Assembly (NCBI GenBank): GCA_024638905.1
Contig: JAHEJH010000149.1
Coordinates: 1-6,434, forward strand
Direction of reading: 5' to 3'
Origin: Luminiphilus sp.
Lineage (GTDB): Bacteria > Pseudomonadota > Gammaproteobacteria > Pseudomonadales > Halieaceae
Length of the DNA stretch: 6,434 bases
The notes beneath the pieces were generated by a model. That model was not told the DNA's origin. It did no database searches and worked only from the letters and a program-made list of their open reading frames with translations. Made by a program: the position numbers and the translations under genes. Positions within the stretch are counted from its first letter, which is position 1. Every line of letters starts with the position of its first letter. Shown in pieces: positions 1 through 6,434 of this stretch.

Positions 1-2
1 AT

Positions 3-1472
3 GCTCAGCGCACCGATCGGGTCATCGCCGAGGCTTGGGATCTCACCTTTTGCCTGTTGGAGGGCGAGGTAGATGCTGACCTGATGTCTGCGCTGTCCGC
101 TAACGTGCCGTTGCAAGAAGCAGGTCGTCAGCATCCGAGATTATTGGTCATATCCCGAGCGAACAAGTCGATGCGTGCCTTCGAGACTGTCTCAGCAGCA
201 TTGGCGTCGGGCCAGCAACCGGACATCGAGCATCTGAAAGAAGCTGGGTATCTGTATCGAACCACCGCCGTTTACGGCAACGGTAAGTTCGGCATTGCCG
301 ATTTCGATCGCATTAAAGGTTATCAGGACTTTTGGCAGCCTTTCTCTGCGCAGATGGCGGCCGTCTATATGCTCAGAGAATTTTCAGTGGATCAGGTCGA
401 ATATATCGCGAGACAGAGAGACCCGGGCCGCGCGGCGGCATTGCACCCCGATGCGCGACGGTATCTGGGAATCGGCAATTCCACTGGGCTGGGCATGGCC
501 CCTTTTCTGATCAATCACCCCCAACTCATCAGTCAGTGGGTTTGGGTTAGAGAGCGAGCGCTGGCTGTATCGGTTGCGCAACCGCCAACCGAGCACGATC
601 GGGACAGGTTGCTGGCGCTGTGTCGCCGAGCAGCCGCTTACTTAGTTGATACCCATGTTGAAGATGCGCCGCAAAGGGAGCGCAATAGCGAAGCGCATGA
701 GGAGCTCACGCAGGTCATAGCTTGGTTGGAGCTGGTGCCGCTCGATGAAGTCCTCTGGCAACAGTTGCTCGACTGGGCGCAGACGCAACTGTCACTCGAG
801 ACTCAGGAACTGCTCAATACGCTGCTGATCGAGCTTTATCCTCAGCAAGTTGATGCGCTGAATGACGCGATGGGTGCCGACGAGAACCTTGATCTGACGC
901 CCGATATGCCTTTGATCCAGCTCAAACAGATTCTTGAGACTCATTTTGATTGGGCGATCTATGCTGATTACGAGTGCGAGGATGCTCGGTATTGGTTTTG
1001 GTATCAGTCGGCGGAAAAAGAGGAGCCGCGGCTGGGTGTGCGAGGAGAAGAATTGGGGGAAGAGAAAGAGCTTGCGCTCGCTATCGCCCCCGCCGCACAG
1101 CGTGTCTACCGAGATCTTGTCGATTTGTTGGAGGCACAGCCACGGGCGCTAACCATCGATTTACTGATGGCGTTTCCGGAGCATATGCGAGTCATACGTC
1201 GCATACAGAGCATGGCCGCTACTGTTTATGGGGAGATCAGAGCCAATCTGTGGCACCGCGACATGAAACCCATGCATTTGTTGCGCGCCAAACTGTCGTT
1301 TCTGGGTGCGCACCGCTTCGATCCTAAAGGCGACCGCTGGGTGCGAGTCACTTTTTTCCAAGGGGCGCCGCTGTTGAGCGATTACGAGGACAGCTCTGTG
1401 TCCCCGCAGGCGTTTGACGATTGGAGCTTCCCAGTGGCGCCCGGTGCTGAGCGGATGACCGCCTCACAATGA
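3..1472 (+). CDS. Conserved hypothetical protein, 5'-partial (start upstream of window)
   Basis: I do not recognise a characterised family. The frame is open to the left edge: from position 3 it reads AQRTDRVIAEAWDLTFCLL straight into the rest, so 489 codons are visible and the TTG at 57 is unlikely to be the real start. The visible protein is soluble-looking, with no membrane segment, and rich in Trp, Tyr, Leu and acidic residues. Family-like motifs are YLYRTTAVYGNGKFG (249-293), a Gly-rich GIGNSTGLGMAPF (468-506) followed by INHP, and RYWFWYQSAEKEEPRLGVR (987-1043). The Gly-rich segment could bind a phosphate or nucleotide, but it is not a Walker or Rossmann motif. A Glu/Gln/Leu-rich helical middle section (about 660-900) separates the motif blocks. 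The stop overlaps the next start by four bases (ATGA, 1469-1472), so the two products are probably translationally coupled. Its place upstream of sarcosine-oxidase-type genes suggests a role in the same amine pathway, which is inference. The gene itself is certain, its function unknown. Confidence 0.85.
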   Translation, partial: AQRTDRVIAEAWDLTFCLLEGEVDADLMSALSANVPLQEAGRQHPRLLVISRANKSMRAFETVSAALASGQQPDIEHLKEAGYLYRTTAVYGNGKFGIADFDRIKGYQDFWQPFSAQMAAVYMLREFSVDQVEYIARQRDPGRAAALHPDARRYLGIGNSTGLGMAPFLINHPQLISQWVWVRERALAVSVAQPPTEHDRDRLLALCRRAAAYLVDTHVEDAPQRERNSEAHEELTQVIAWLELVPLDEVLWQQLLDWAQTQLSLETQELLNTLLIELYPQQVDALNDAMGADENLDLTPDMPLIQLKQILETHFDWAIYADYECEDARYWFWYQSAEKEEPRLGVRGEELGEEKELALAIAPAAQRVYRDLVDLLEAQPRALTIDLLMAFPEHMRVIRRIQSMAATVYGEIRANLWHRDMKPMHLLRAKLSFLGAHRFDPKGDRWVRVTFFQGAPLLSDYEDSSVSPQAFDDWSFPVAPGAERMTASQ

Positions 1473-2224
1473 AGATCTCCCTTAATGAGCTACAGTCGGT
1501 TTGTCGAAAGGCTTTTATGGGTATGGGGTTCGCGCCAGGGCATGCCGACGACGCTGCGGCGATGGTGGCTTGGATGCAGAGCTACAGGCTTGACGGGATG
1601 AAAGAGCTCAGTGAGGCGCTTGAGTGCGTGGTGGCATCGGCGGTCTCAGCCCGACCCAACGTGATCTATCAGGATGCAGACCTGGCGGTGGTGGACGGGC
1701 AACACATGAGCGTACTGTCCTCCGGTAACCTGGCGCTGGAGTTGGCTTTTGCGAAGGCGCGGATTCGTGGTCTCGCCGTCATCAAGATTCGGCATTGCCG
1801 TCAGCGCCAGCTTATTATGGGGTATCTGGCACGCCTCGCTAGTCGGGGGATGAATGTGACCGCATTCTGGCGACATTCGCAGTCGCCTATTACCGAGCAG
1901 GTAGTCGGTTTTCGCGCTGGCTCTGCGGTGCCGTCCATTAGGGTGTACGAGCTCGCTGACATTCCCGAGGATGATGTCCCTAATGATGGAGTGACGATCC
2001 TGATGGCGAATCATGTCGACTTGTTGCCCACCGTTCGTTCTGAGGACGAGTACAAATTGCTTGCCCGTCACGATGAGTCTGACTTGCTTGCTGCTAAGCA
2101 GCAGGCTTTGGAGGAGGGACTCACCGTCGAGCCTGAGATTTGGCAGCAGCTTAAAAACTTTGCTGCGAAGACTCTGGTGGAGGCGTCTGAAGAATCTCGC
2201 TCCGGTGCGGGGCCCGCGGAATGA
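1469..2224 (+). CDS. DUF3726-type, LDH2-like protein lacking the catalytic motif; function unknown
   Basis: A 251-residue soluble protein starting at the ATG inside the ATGA overlap with the preceding stop; no good Shine-Dalgarno is seen, consistent with coupled translation. The N-terminus (residues 1-45, MKISLNELQSVCRKAF...) and the C-terminal FAAKTLVEASEESRSGAG (residues 171 onward, near 221-238) match what I remember of DUF3726 proteins. The order of elements also resembles the LDH2 (malate/L-lactate dehydrogenase, delta1-piperideine-2-carboxylate reductase) family: an N-terminal helix pair, then DADLAVVDGQ (69-78), an Ala/Leu helix, GLAVIKIRHC (101-110) and a second helix followed by a strand. 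The family's catalytic Ser-His-Gly is absent; the corresponding place reads SYRLDGM (38-44). At 251 residues it is also clearly shorter than LDH2 enzymes (about 330-350). It is therefore probably a non-dehydrogenase relative, perhaps a binding or accessory protein. The link to LDH2 rests on pattern memory, not an alignment. Confidence 0.82.
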   Translation: MKISLNELQSVCRKAFMGMGFAPGHADDAAAMVAWMQSYRLDGMKELSEALECVVASAVSARPNVIYQDADLAVVDGQHMSVLSSGNLALELAFAKARIRGLAVIKIRHCRQRQLIMGYLARLASRGMNVTAFWRHSQSPITEQVVGFRAGSAVPSIRVYELADIPEDDVPNDGVTILMANHVDLLPTVRSEDEYKLLARHDESDLLAAKQQALEEGLTVEPEIWQQLKNFAAKTLVEASEESRSGAGPAE

Positions 2225-2307
2225 AAAGCGCTGTTTGCCGGTTTGCTGAGCTTGGAAAGATGCCGGTGTCGATCTGCGCTGTGTTATCCAAGGCGCAAGG
2301 TGCCTGA
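2221..2307 (+). CDS. Possible 28-residue small ORF between gene 2 and soxB
   Basis: An ATG at 2221 overlaps the stop of the preceding gene as ATGA and opens a 28-codon frame that ends with TGA at 2305-2307, two bases before the soxB ATG. The product begins MKSAVCRFAELGKMPVSICA and contains two Cys and no obvious signal or membrane segment. There is no convincing Shine-Dalgarno, so it would depend on re-initiation by ribosomes finishing the upstream gene. It may be a real microprotein, a translational relay that carries ribosomes into soxB, or chance. It fills the only gap of note in the operon (85 bases). Nothing about the peptide itself supports a function. Confidence 0.3.
   Translation: MKSAVCRFAELGKMPVSICAVLSKAQGA
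2297..2302 (+). promoter_or_regulatory. Ribosome binding site for soxB
   Basis: AAGGTG lies seven bases before the ATG at 2310. It is a good Shine-Dalgarno match that lies inside the small ORF's last codons and supports the 2310 start. Confidence 0.6.
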
Positions 2308-2309
2308 TT

Positions 2310-3557
2310 ATGCCGTTTTCACTCCTAAAATTTGGCCTCAATAAAGACTTCCCCTTCGAGCAAGTCGCCGATCTGCCATCTCCCACTGATCTCAAGTCGC
2401 ATTACGACGTGGTGATCATCGGTGGCGGGGGGCACGGTGTGGCGACTGCTTATTACCTCGCCAAGTATCACGGCATCACGAACATTGCCGTGCTGGAGAA
2501 AGCCTATTTGGGTGGCGGCAACACGGCGCGCAACACCGCGGTGATTCGCTCAAACTACCTCACCTCCGCGGGCGTTCGCTTTTACACCGAGTCTGTGAAG
2601 CTTTATGAGCGGCTGTCGAATGAGTTTGATTTCAACATCATGTATTCGCAGCGGGGGCAGCTGACGCTGGCGCACACCGATGCCACGGTCAGGGCGTTTC
2701 GGCAGCGGGCAGAGGTCAACAAGCATTTTGGTGGCCGCACGGAGCTTATAGATCGCCAGGCAGTGGGCGAGTTGGTGCCCTCGCTCAATTTAGACCCTGC
2801 CGGGTTGCCAATACTTGCGGGTCTCTGGCACCTCGACGGCGCCACTGCGCGCCATGACGCGGTCGCCTGGGGTTACGCTAAGGGCGCGACCCAGCGTGGC
2901 GTAGAGCTGCATCAGCTGACAGAAGTGACAGGGGTCGATATCGAAGCGGGGCGCGTCACCGGGGTGCAAACCAACCGCGGGAAGGTATCTTGCGGCTGCG
3001 TGGTGCAGGCGGTTTCGGGCCTCAGTGCCGACGTTTCCAGAATGGCCGGATTTCACCTCCCTATTGTGGCGTACCCGCTGCAAGCGATGGTGACGCAGCC
3101 CGTGAAGCCGTTTTTAGACCCACACGTGAGTTCTTCTGCGCTGCACTGTTATGTGCACCAAACCAGCCGCGGCGAGATTGTGATTGGTGGTGGGTCCGAC
3201 CCTTATCCGCTCTATGGCACGCGTTCTACGCTTGAGCTGAAAGAGGGCTTGATAGCTTCTGCGGTAGAGATGTTCCCGTTCATGAGTGAGATGCGCCTGA
3301 TGCGCCAGTGGGCGGGCATCACCGACATGACGAGCGATTACAGTCCGATCATGGGTTTGAGCCCAGTCGAAAACTATTACTTGGATGCGGGGTGGGGCAC
3401 TTGGGGCTTCAAGGCGACCCCCATCTGCGGGGTCACCATGGCCGAACTGGTGGCATCCGGTGGCAAGGTGCCGGACCTCATTGCGCCCTTTAGTCTCGAT
3501 CGTTTCGATGCCTTCCGGCAGGTGAACGAGATGGGCGCGACGGCGGCGAGTCACTAG
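2310..3557 (+). CDS. soxB: Sarcosine oxidase-type beta subunit (FAD/FMN amine oxidoreductase)
   Basis: A 415-residue cytoplasmic flavoprotein of the DAO (D-amino-acid oxidase-like) fold, the catalytic beta subunit of heterotetrameric sarcosine oxidase. The complex oxidises the N-methyl amine at FAD and passes electrons to a covalent FMN. Visible features are the FAD dinucleotide motif G38xG40xxG43 with Glu63 ending the second strand, the conserved RNTAVIRSNYL segment (74-84), ARHDAVAWGYA with His182 as the expected FMN-attachment residue (His173 in the Corynebacterium enzyme, which begins about ten residues later), QWAGITDMTSDYSP (333-346), and GWGTWGFKATP (361-371) with Lys368 corresponding to the carboxylate-binding Lys of monomeric sarcosine oxidase. 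Length matches the family (about 405-417). Oddity: Trp365 sits where classical SoxB proteins that I remember have Gly (GTGGFK). N-methylglutamate dehydrogenase (MgdA) has the same fold, so the substrate is open. The delta and alpha genes follow directly. Confidence 0.93.
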   Translation: MPFSLLKFGLNKDFPFEQVADLPSPTDLKSHYDVVIIGGGGHGVATAYYLAKYHGITNIAVLEKAYLGGGNTARNTAVIRSNYLTSAGVRFYTESVKLYERLSNEFDFNIMYSQRGQLTLAHTDATVRAFRQRAEVNKHFGGRTELIDRQAVGELVPSLNLDPAGLPILAGLWHLDGATARHDAVAWGYAKGATQRGVELHQLTEVTGVDIEAGRVTGVQTNRGKVSCGCVVQAVSGLSADVSRMAGFHLPIVAYPLQAMVTQPVKPFLDPHVSSSALHCYVHQTSRGEIVIGGGSDPYPLYGTRSTLELKEGLIASAVEMFPFMSEMRLMRQWAGITDMTSDYSPIMGLSPVENYYLDAGWGTWGFKATPICGVTMAELVASGGKVPDLIAPFSLDRFDAFRQVNEMGATAASH

Positions 3558-3561
3558 GGGG
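3556..3561 (+). promoter_or_regulatory. Ribosome binding site for soxD
   Basis: AGGGGG overlaps the last two bases of the soxB TAG stop and lies four bases before the ATG at 3566. It is a purine-rich Shine-Dalgarno-like stretch in an 8-base intergenic gap, consistent with coupled expression of the two subunits. Confidence 0.45.
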
Positions 3562-3565
3562 CGGC

Positions 3566-3868
3566 ATGAAGATCCTTACTTGCCCCTTGAATGGCCCGCG
3601 CAATATCGCCGAGTTCACCTATGGCGGTCAGGTGAAGCCCATGCCCAATCCGACGGAGGCAACGGATCAAGAGTGGGCGCATTACGTGTTTTATGGCGAC
3701 AACCACATTGGTGTGGTCCGCGAGTGGTGGATGCACACGCCCAGCAGCTACTGGTTCATCGTTGAACGCCACAACCAGACCGATGAAGTGATTCGTACCT
3801 ATGACCCGGCAGAACTGTTTGATCCGGGTGCTTCGCCCGCGACGGAACCGGTGGAGGCTGATTCGTGA
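3566..3868 (+). CDS. soxD: Sarcosine oxidase-type delta subunit, zinc-ligand-poor variant
   Basis: A 100-residue protein matching the small delta subunit (TIGR01374-type) in length, position between B and A, and sequence: CPLNGPRNIAEFTYGG (6-21), then DQEWAHYVFYGDN (34-46), and VREWWMHTPSSYWF (51-64). In the Corynebacterium sarcosine oxidase this subunit carries a structural zinc bound by a CxxC pair near the N-terminus plus a His and a Cys near residue 60. Here only Cys6 and His57 remain: the second Cys of the pair is Asn9, and the later Cys is replaced in the Thr-Pro-Ser-Ser segment (58-61). Cys6 is the only cysteine in the whole subunit, so the classical zinc site cannot form. The acidic, Pro-rich tail (from about residue 80) looks disordered. 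The stop overlaps the soxA GTG start. Family assignment is strong; loss of zinc is inferred from the residues. Confidence 0.9.
   Translation: MKILTCPLNGPRNIAEFTYGGQVKPMPNPTEATDQEWAHYVFYGDNHIGVVREWWMHTPSSYWFIVERHNQTDEVIRTYDPAELFDPGASPATEPVEADS
3853..3857 (+). promoter_or_regulatory. Ribosome binding site that decides the soxA GTG start
   Basis: GGAGG inside the end of soxD lies seven bases before GTG at 3865. The soxA frame is closed by TGA at 3859-3861 just upstream, so GTG 3865 is the first possible start and this strong site supports it. Confidence 0.75.
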
Positions 3869-6434
3869 CGGAGCGACTGCCACGGCCCTACGGCAGCCGC
3901 ATCAGGCGGGATGCCCCAGTGGGCGCGCGTTTTGACGGGCGCGAATTGCCCGCGTTGGAAGGCGATACCGTCGCCTCTGCCCTGGTGGCCAGTGGCCAGT
4001 GGGTGATCTCCCGGTCCTTTAAGTACCATCGACCACGGGGTCCGCTGACGATGGCGGGGCATGACGCGAACACGCTGGTGCAGACGCCGGCGGCGCCCAA
4101 TCGCCTTGCGGACGAGTTGCCCATCACTGATTACCCCGAGACCTCGGCTCAGAACGTATCGGGCAGCTTGATGGCGGACCGTAATGCCATCATCGACTGG
4201 TTTGGTCGCTTCTTGCCCGTAGGTTTTTACTACCGCGCCTTTTATCGACCGTTCGGCGTGTGGCACTGGTGGGAGCGAATGATTCGTAAAGCGGCGGGGC
4301 TCGGCGTGGCTAATTTGTCAGCGACCCCTCATTACCAGGACAAGCAGTATCTGTTTTGCGATGTGGCGGTGGTGGGCGCGGGCCCAGCTGGCCTAAGCGC
4401 TGCGCTAAAGGCGGCGGAGGGCGGTGCTTCGGTCTTGCTCATTGATGAACAGCCCGAGTTGGGCGGTTCCCTGACGTATCACCGCTTTGCCATCGATAGT
4501 AGTGCGGTGCGAAGCGAGGCGGAGACGCTCATCGCTAACGTCGCGTCGCACCCCCGTATCAAGGTGCTTACCCATGCCCTATGTAACGGCTGGTTCACGG
4601 ATCACTATTTGCCGGTCATTCAGGGGGATCGCTTATTCAAGGTGCGCGCCAAAAGTTGTGTGCTGGCAACGGGCAGCAGTGAGCAACACGTGGTCTTTCG
4701 CAATAACGACCTGCCTGGCGTGGTGCTCTGTAGTGCGCTGGAGCGCCTGCTCAACCATTACGCGGTAGGGCCGCAGGGCAAGTTGGTGGTGCTTGCAGGG
4801 AATGACCAGGCCTGGCTGACCGCATTCACGGCGGCAGAGGCAGGGCTGCCTGTGGCGGCAGTGGTGGATCTCCGCGATGCACCGGATGACGCAGCGTTAC
4901 TTGCAGAAGCGAATGCGCGGGGCATGGTGCTCCACATGGGTGCCACGGTGTACACCGCGCGGCGTGACTCAGAGAGTCAGTCGCTGTGCGGTGTCGACAT
5001 CCATCGCATCGACAGTCAGGGCGAGGTGGGTGAGTTGCTTGCGCAAATTGATTGCGCGGTCCTGGCCATGAGTGCGGGCTTTATGCCGGCTTATCAAATG
5101 GCGTGTCAGGCGGGGGCAAAACTCGACTACGACGACGAACGCGCGGCGTTTACTTTGAGCGGGCTACCCGCAGGGCTCATTTTGGCGGGCAGCGTGAACA
5201 GTATCCATTCACTTGATGCGGTGTTGGCAGATGGCCGCAATGCGGCGAGGGCCGCTCTCAGTTGCATTGGTGTGACTGCCGAAGAAGGCGAGTCCGTTGA
5301 CTGCGAAGCGCAGGTGAATCACCCATGGCCCATCTTTCCTCACCCAAAGGGCCGGGAATTCGTTGATTTCGACGAGGACCTGCAGATCAAGGACATCGTG
5401 AACGCGACCCGGTTGGGTTACCGCGATGTGCAGTTGGTGAAACGCTACTCGACAGTCGGCATGGGTCCCTCCCAAGGTCGGCATGCCGCACTGCCCACTG
5501 CACGTTTGGTGGCACAGGCCACCGCGCGCACGGTCAGCGAGACGGGTGTCACCACGGCGCGACCACCCGTGAAACCCGAGGCGCTGGGACACATAGCCGG
5601 CCGACGGTTTCATCCACACCGGCGAACGGCGATCGCTGACGGGCATGATGCAGCCGGCGCGCAGTGGATGCCTGCAGGGCTCTGGGGGCGACCCGCATTC
5701 TATGGTGAGCCAGATGACAAGCTGCGCTGCATGGCCGAGGAGGTCATGGCGGTGAGGACGGGCGTTGGCGTGATCGATGTCAGCACTCTGGGTGGTATCG
5801 AGCTCCGCGGTCCCGACGCAGCGGAGTTCATGAATCGTTTCTATACCTACGGGTTCTTGAAGCAGCCCGTGGGACGCACCCGCTATGCCGTATTGGTCAG
5901 TGAGCAAGGAGTGGTCATCGACGATGGCGTCGCCGCGCGGCTTGCAGAGGATCATTTTTACGTCACCGCGACGACGGGCGGTGTCGACCGGGTGTATCGG
6001 GAGATGCTGCGCTGGAACGCGCAGTGGCGACTTTCCGTCGACATCGCCAATGTCACGGCGGCCTTCTCGGCTATCAACATCGCAGGGCCTGATTCCCGGG
6101 CGGTGCTCGAGGCGTTGGACTGTTCGATTGATGTGAGTGCCGACGCTTTCCCTTATCTCGGTTGCAGAGAGGGCGATGTGGCTGGCGTTCCCGCGCGTCT
6201 GATGCGAGTCGGGTTTGTGGGTGAGCTGGGCTACGAACTGCACGTGCCCAGCCTTTTTGCTGCTGCGTTGTGGGACGCCGTTGTAGCGGCGGGTGCGCAA
6301 TGGCACATCAAGCCCTTTGGTGTCGAGGCGCAGCGCCTCCTCCGTTTAGAGAAGGGTCACATCATTGTTGGGCAGGATACCGATGGCATGACACATCCGG
6401 GTGAAGTGGGGCTGGATTGGGCGATGAATCGCAC
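3865..6434 (+). CDS. soxA: Sarcosine oxidase-type alpha subunit, 3'-partial
   Basis: Reading from GTG 3865 (GTGA overlap with the soxD stop) the frame stays open for 856 codons to the right edge; family members are about 960-1000 residues, so roughly 100-140 are missing. The alpha subunit binds NAD+ and accepts the C1 unit onto tetrahydrofolate. Domains in order: an N-terminal ferredoxin-like domain (about 10-100) with GDTVASAL (33-40) and RSFKYHRPRG (50-59) and no cysteine before residue 165, so no 2Fe-2S cluster there; a pyridine-nucleotide-disulfide-oxidoreductase-like domain with G171AG173PAG176 and ATG (268-270); the linker with FVDF (499-502) and KRYSTVGMG (526-534); and a C-terminal GcvT aminomethyltransferase domain from about 613 with VGVIDVSTLG (634-643), DDG (686-688), GELGYE (786-791) and EKGHIIVGQDTDG (829-841). 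No frameshift is seen. Substrate (sarcosine, N-methylglutamate or another secondary amine) is not decidable from this chain. Confidence 0.93.
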   Translation, partial: MTERLPRPYGSRIRRDAPVGARFDGRELPALEGDTVASALVASGQWVISRSFKYHRPRGPLTMAGHDANTLVQTPAAPNRLADELPITDYPETSAQNVSGSLMADRNAIIDWFGRFLPVGFYYRAFYRPFGVWHWWERMIRKAAGLGVANLSATPHYQDKQYLFCDVAVVGAGPAGLSAALKAAEGGASVLLIDEQPELGGSLTYHRFAIDSSAVRSEAETLIANVASHPRIKVLTHALCNGWFTDHYLPVIQGDRLFKVRAKSCVLATGSSEQHVVFRNNDLPGVVLCSALERLLNHYAVGPQGKLVVLAGNDQAWLTAFTAAEAGLPVAAVVDLRDAPDDAALLAEANARGMVLHMGATVYTARRDSESQSLCGVDIHRIDSQGEVGELLAQIDCAVLAMSAGFMPAYQMACQAGAKLDYDDERAAFTLSGLPAGLILAGSVNSIHSLDAVLADGRNAARAALSCIGVTAEEGESVDCEAQVNHPWPIFPHPKGREFVDFDEDLQIKDIVNATRLGYRDVQLVKRYSTVGMGPSQGRHAALPTARLVAQATARTVSETGVTTARPPVKPEALGHIAGRRFHPHRRTAIADGHDAAGAQWMPAGLWGRPAFYGEPDDKLRCMAEEVMAVRTGVGVIDVSTLGGIELRGPDAAEFMNRFYTYGFLKQPVGRTRYAVLVSEQGVVIDDGVAARLAEDHFYVTATTGGVDRVYREMLRWNAQWRLSVDIANVTAAFSAINIAGPDSRAVLEALDCSIDVSADAFPYLGCREGDVAGVPARLMRVGFVGELGYELHVPSLFAAALWDAVVAAGAQWHIKPFGVEAQRLLRLEKGHIIVGQDTDGMTHPGEVGLDWAMNR

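Noticed and set aside
1..72. ATG at position 1 as a gene start
   Set aside because: That frame stops at 70-72 and is out of frame with gene 1.
57..1472. TTG at 57 as the true start of gene 1
   Set aside because: The frame is open to the left edge and the upstream 18 codons read like ordinary protein; TTG here is just a Leu codon, so the gene is 5'-partial.
2225..2309. Terminator or promoter between gene 2 and soxB
   Set aside because: Only a weak five-base AGCGC/GCGCT pairing with a long loop and a TGCCGGT direct repeat (2236, 2261) are present; no U-tract and no convincing -35/-10 pair.
1646..2395. 249-codon antisense ORF on the minus strand
   Set aside because: Opposite gene 2 and the start of soxB; low-complexity Arg/Ser-rich translation without motifs, so a shadow.
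5209..6306. 365-codon antisense ORF on the minus strand
   Set aside because: It lies entirely opposite the strongly conserved GcvT-like part of soxA, and its translation is rich in Arg and His with no recognisable motif: a shadow of GC-rich coding sequence.
3865..6434. Possible frameshifted or broken soxA, because no closed ORF covers the region
   Set aside because: Codon-by-codon translation from 3865 shows 856 sense codons in a row covering all expected domains; it simply runs off the window.
2310..6434. Single-chain dimethylglycine/sarcosine dehydrogenase family instead of the heterotetramer
   Set aside because: The DAO domain and the GcvT domain are on separate chains with a delta subunit gene between them, which is the heterotetrameric B-D-A order.

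Overview
The window is a tightly packed, single-strand (+) stretch of a bacterial operon with almost no non-coding DNA. Moderately GC-rich composition (by eye), ATGA-type gene overlaps and the style of the encoded proteins suggest a proteobacterium. A marine gammaproteobacterium is my best guess, but no phylogenetic marker is present, so this is weak.

Layout, left to right: (1) positions 3-1472, the 3' part of a gene for a large soluble protein of unknown function that is open to the left edge; (2) 1469-2224, a second poorly characterised protein that looks like a DUF3726-type, LDH2-like (malate/L-lactate dehydrogenase family) protein lacking the catalytic Ser-His-Gly; (3) 2221-2307, a possible 28-residue small ORF overlapping gene 2 by ATGA and ending two bases before the next start; (4) 2310-3557, the beta subunit (soxB-like), (5) 3566-3868, the delta subunit (soxD-like) and (6) 3865-6434, most of the alpha subunit (soxA-like, running off the right edge) of a heterotetrameric sarcosine-oxidase-type enzyme. 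The gene order B-D-A predicts that the gamma subunit gene (soxG) lies just beyond the window.

Function: the B/D/A proteins form the known flavoenzyme complex that oxidises an N-methyl or other secondary amine in the beta subunit and passes the C1 unit to tetrahydrofolate in the alpha subunit. The family includes sarcosine oxidase and N-methylglutamate dehydrogenase. This copy departs from the classical enzyme as I remember it. The delta subunit has only one of the three zinc-ligand cysteines, and the beta subunit has Trp in the Gly-rich loop beside the substrate-binding Lys. The two unknown genes upstream are joined to each other by a 4-base overlap and lie in line with the sox genes. I infer a specialised secondary-amine catabolic module in which the two uncharacterised proteins serve the same pathway. 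The substrate cannot be read from the sequence. No RNA gene, mobile element, CRISPR array, promoter or terminator is evident.
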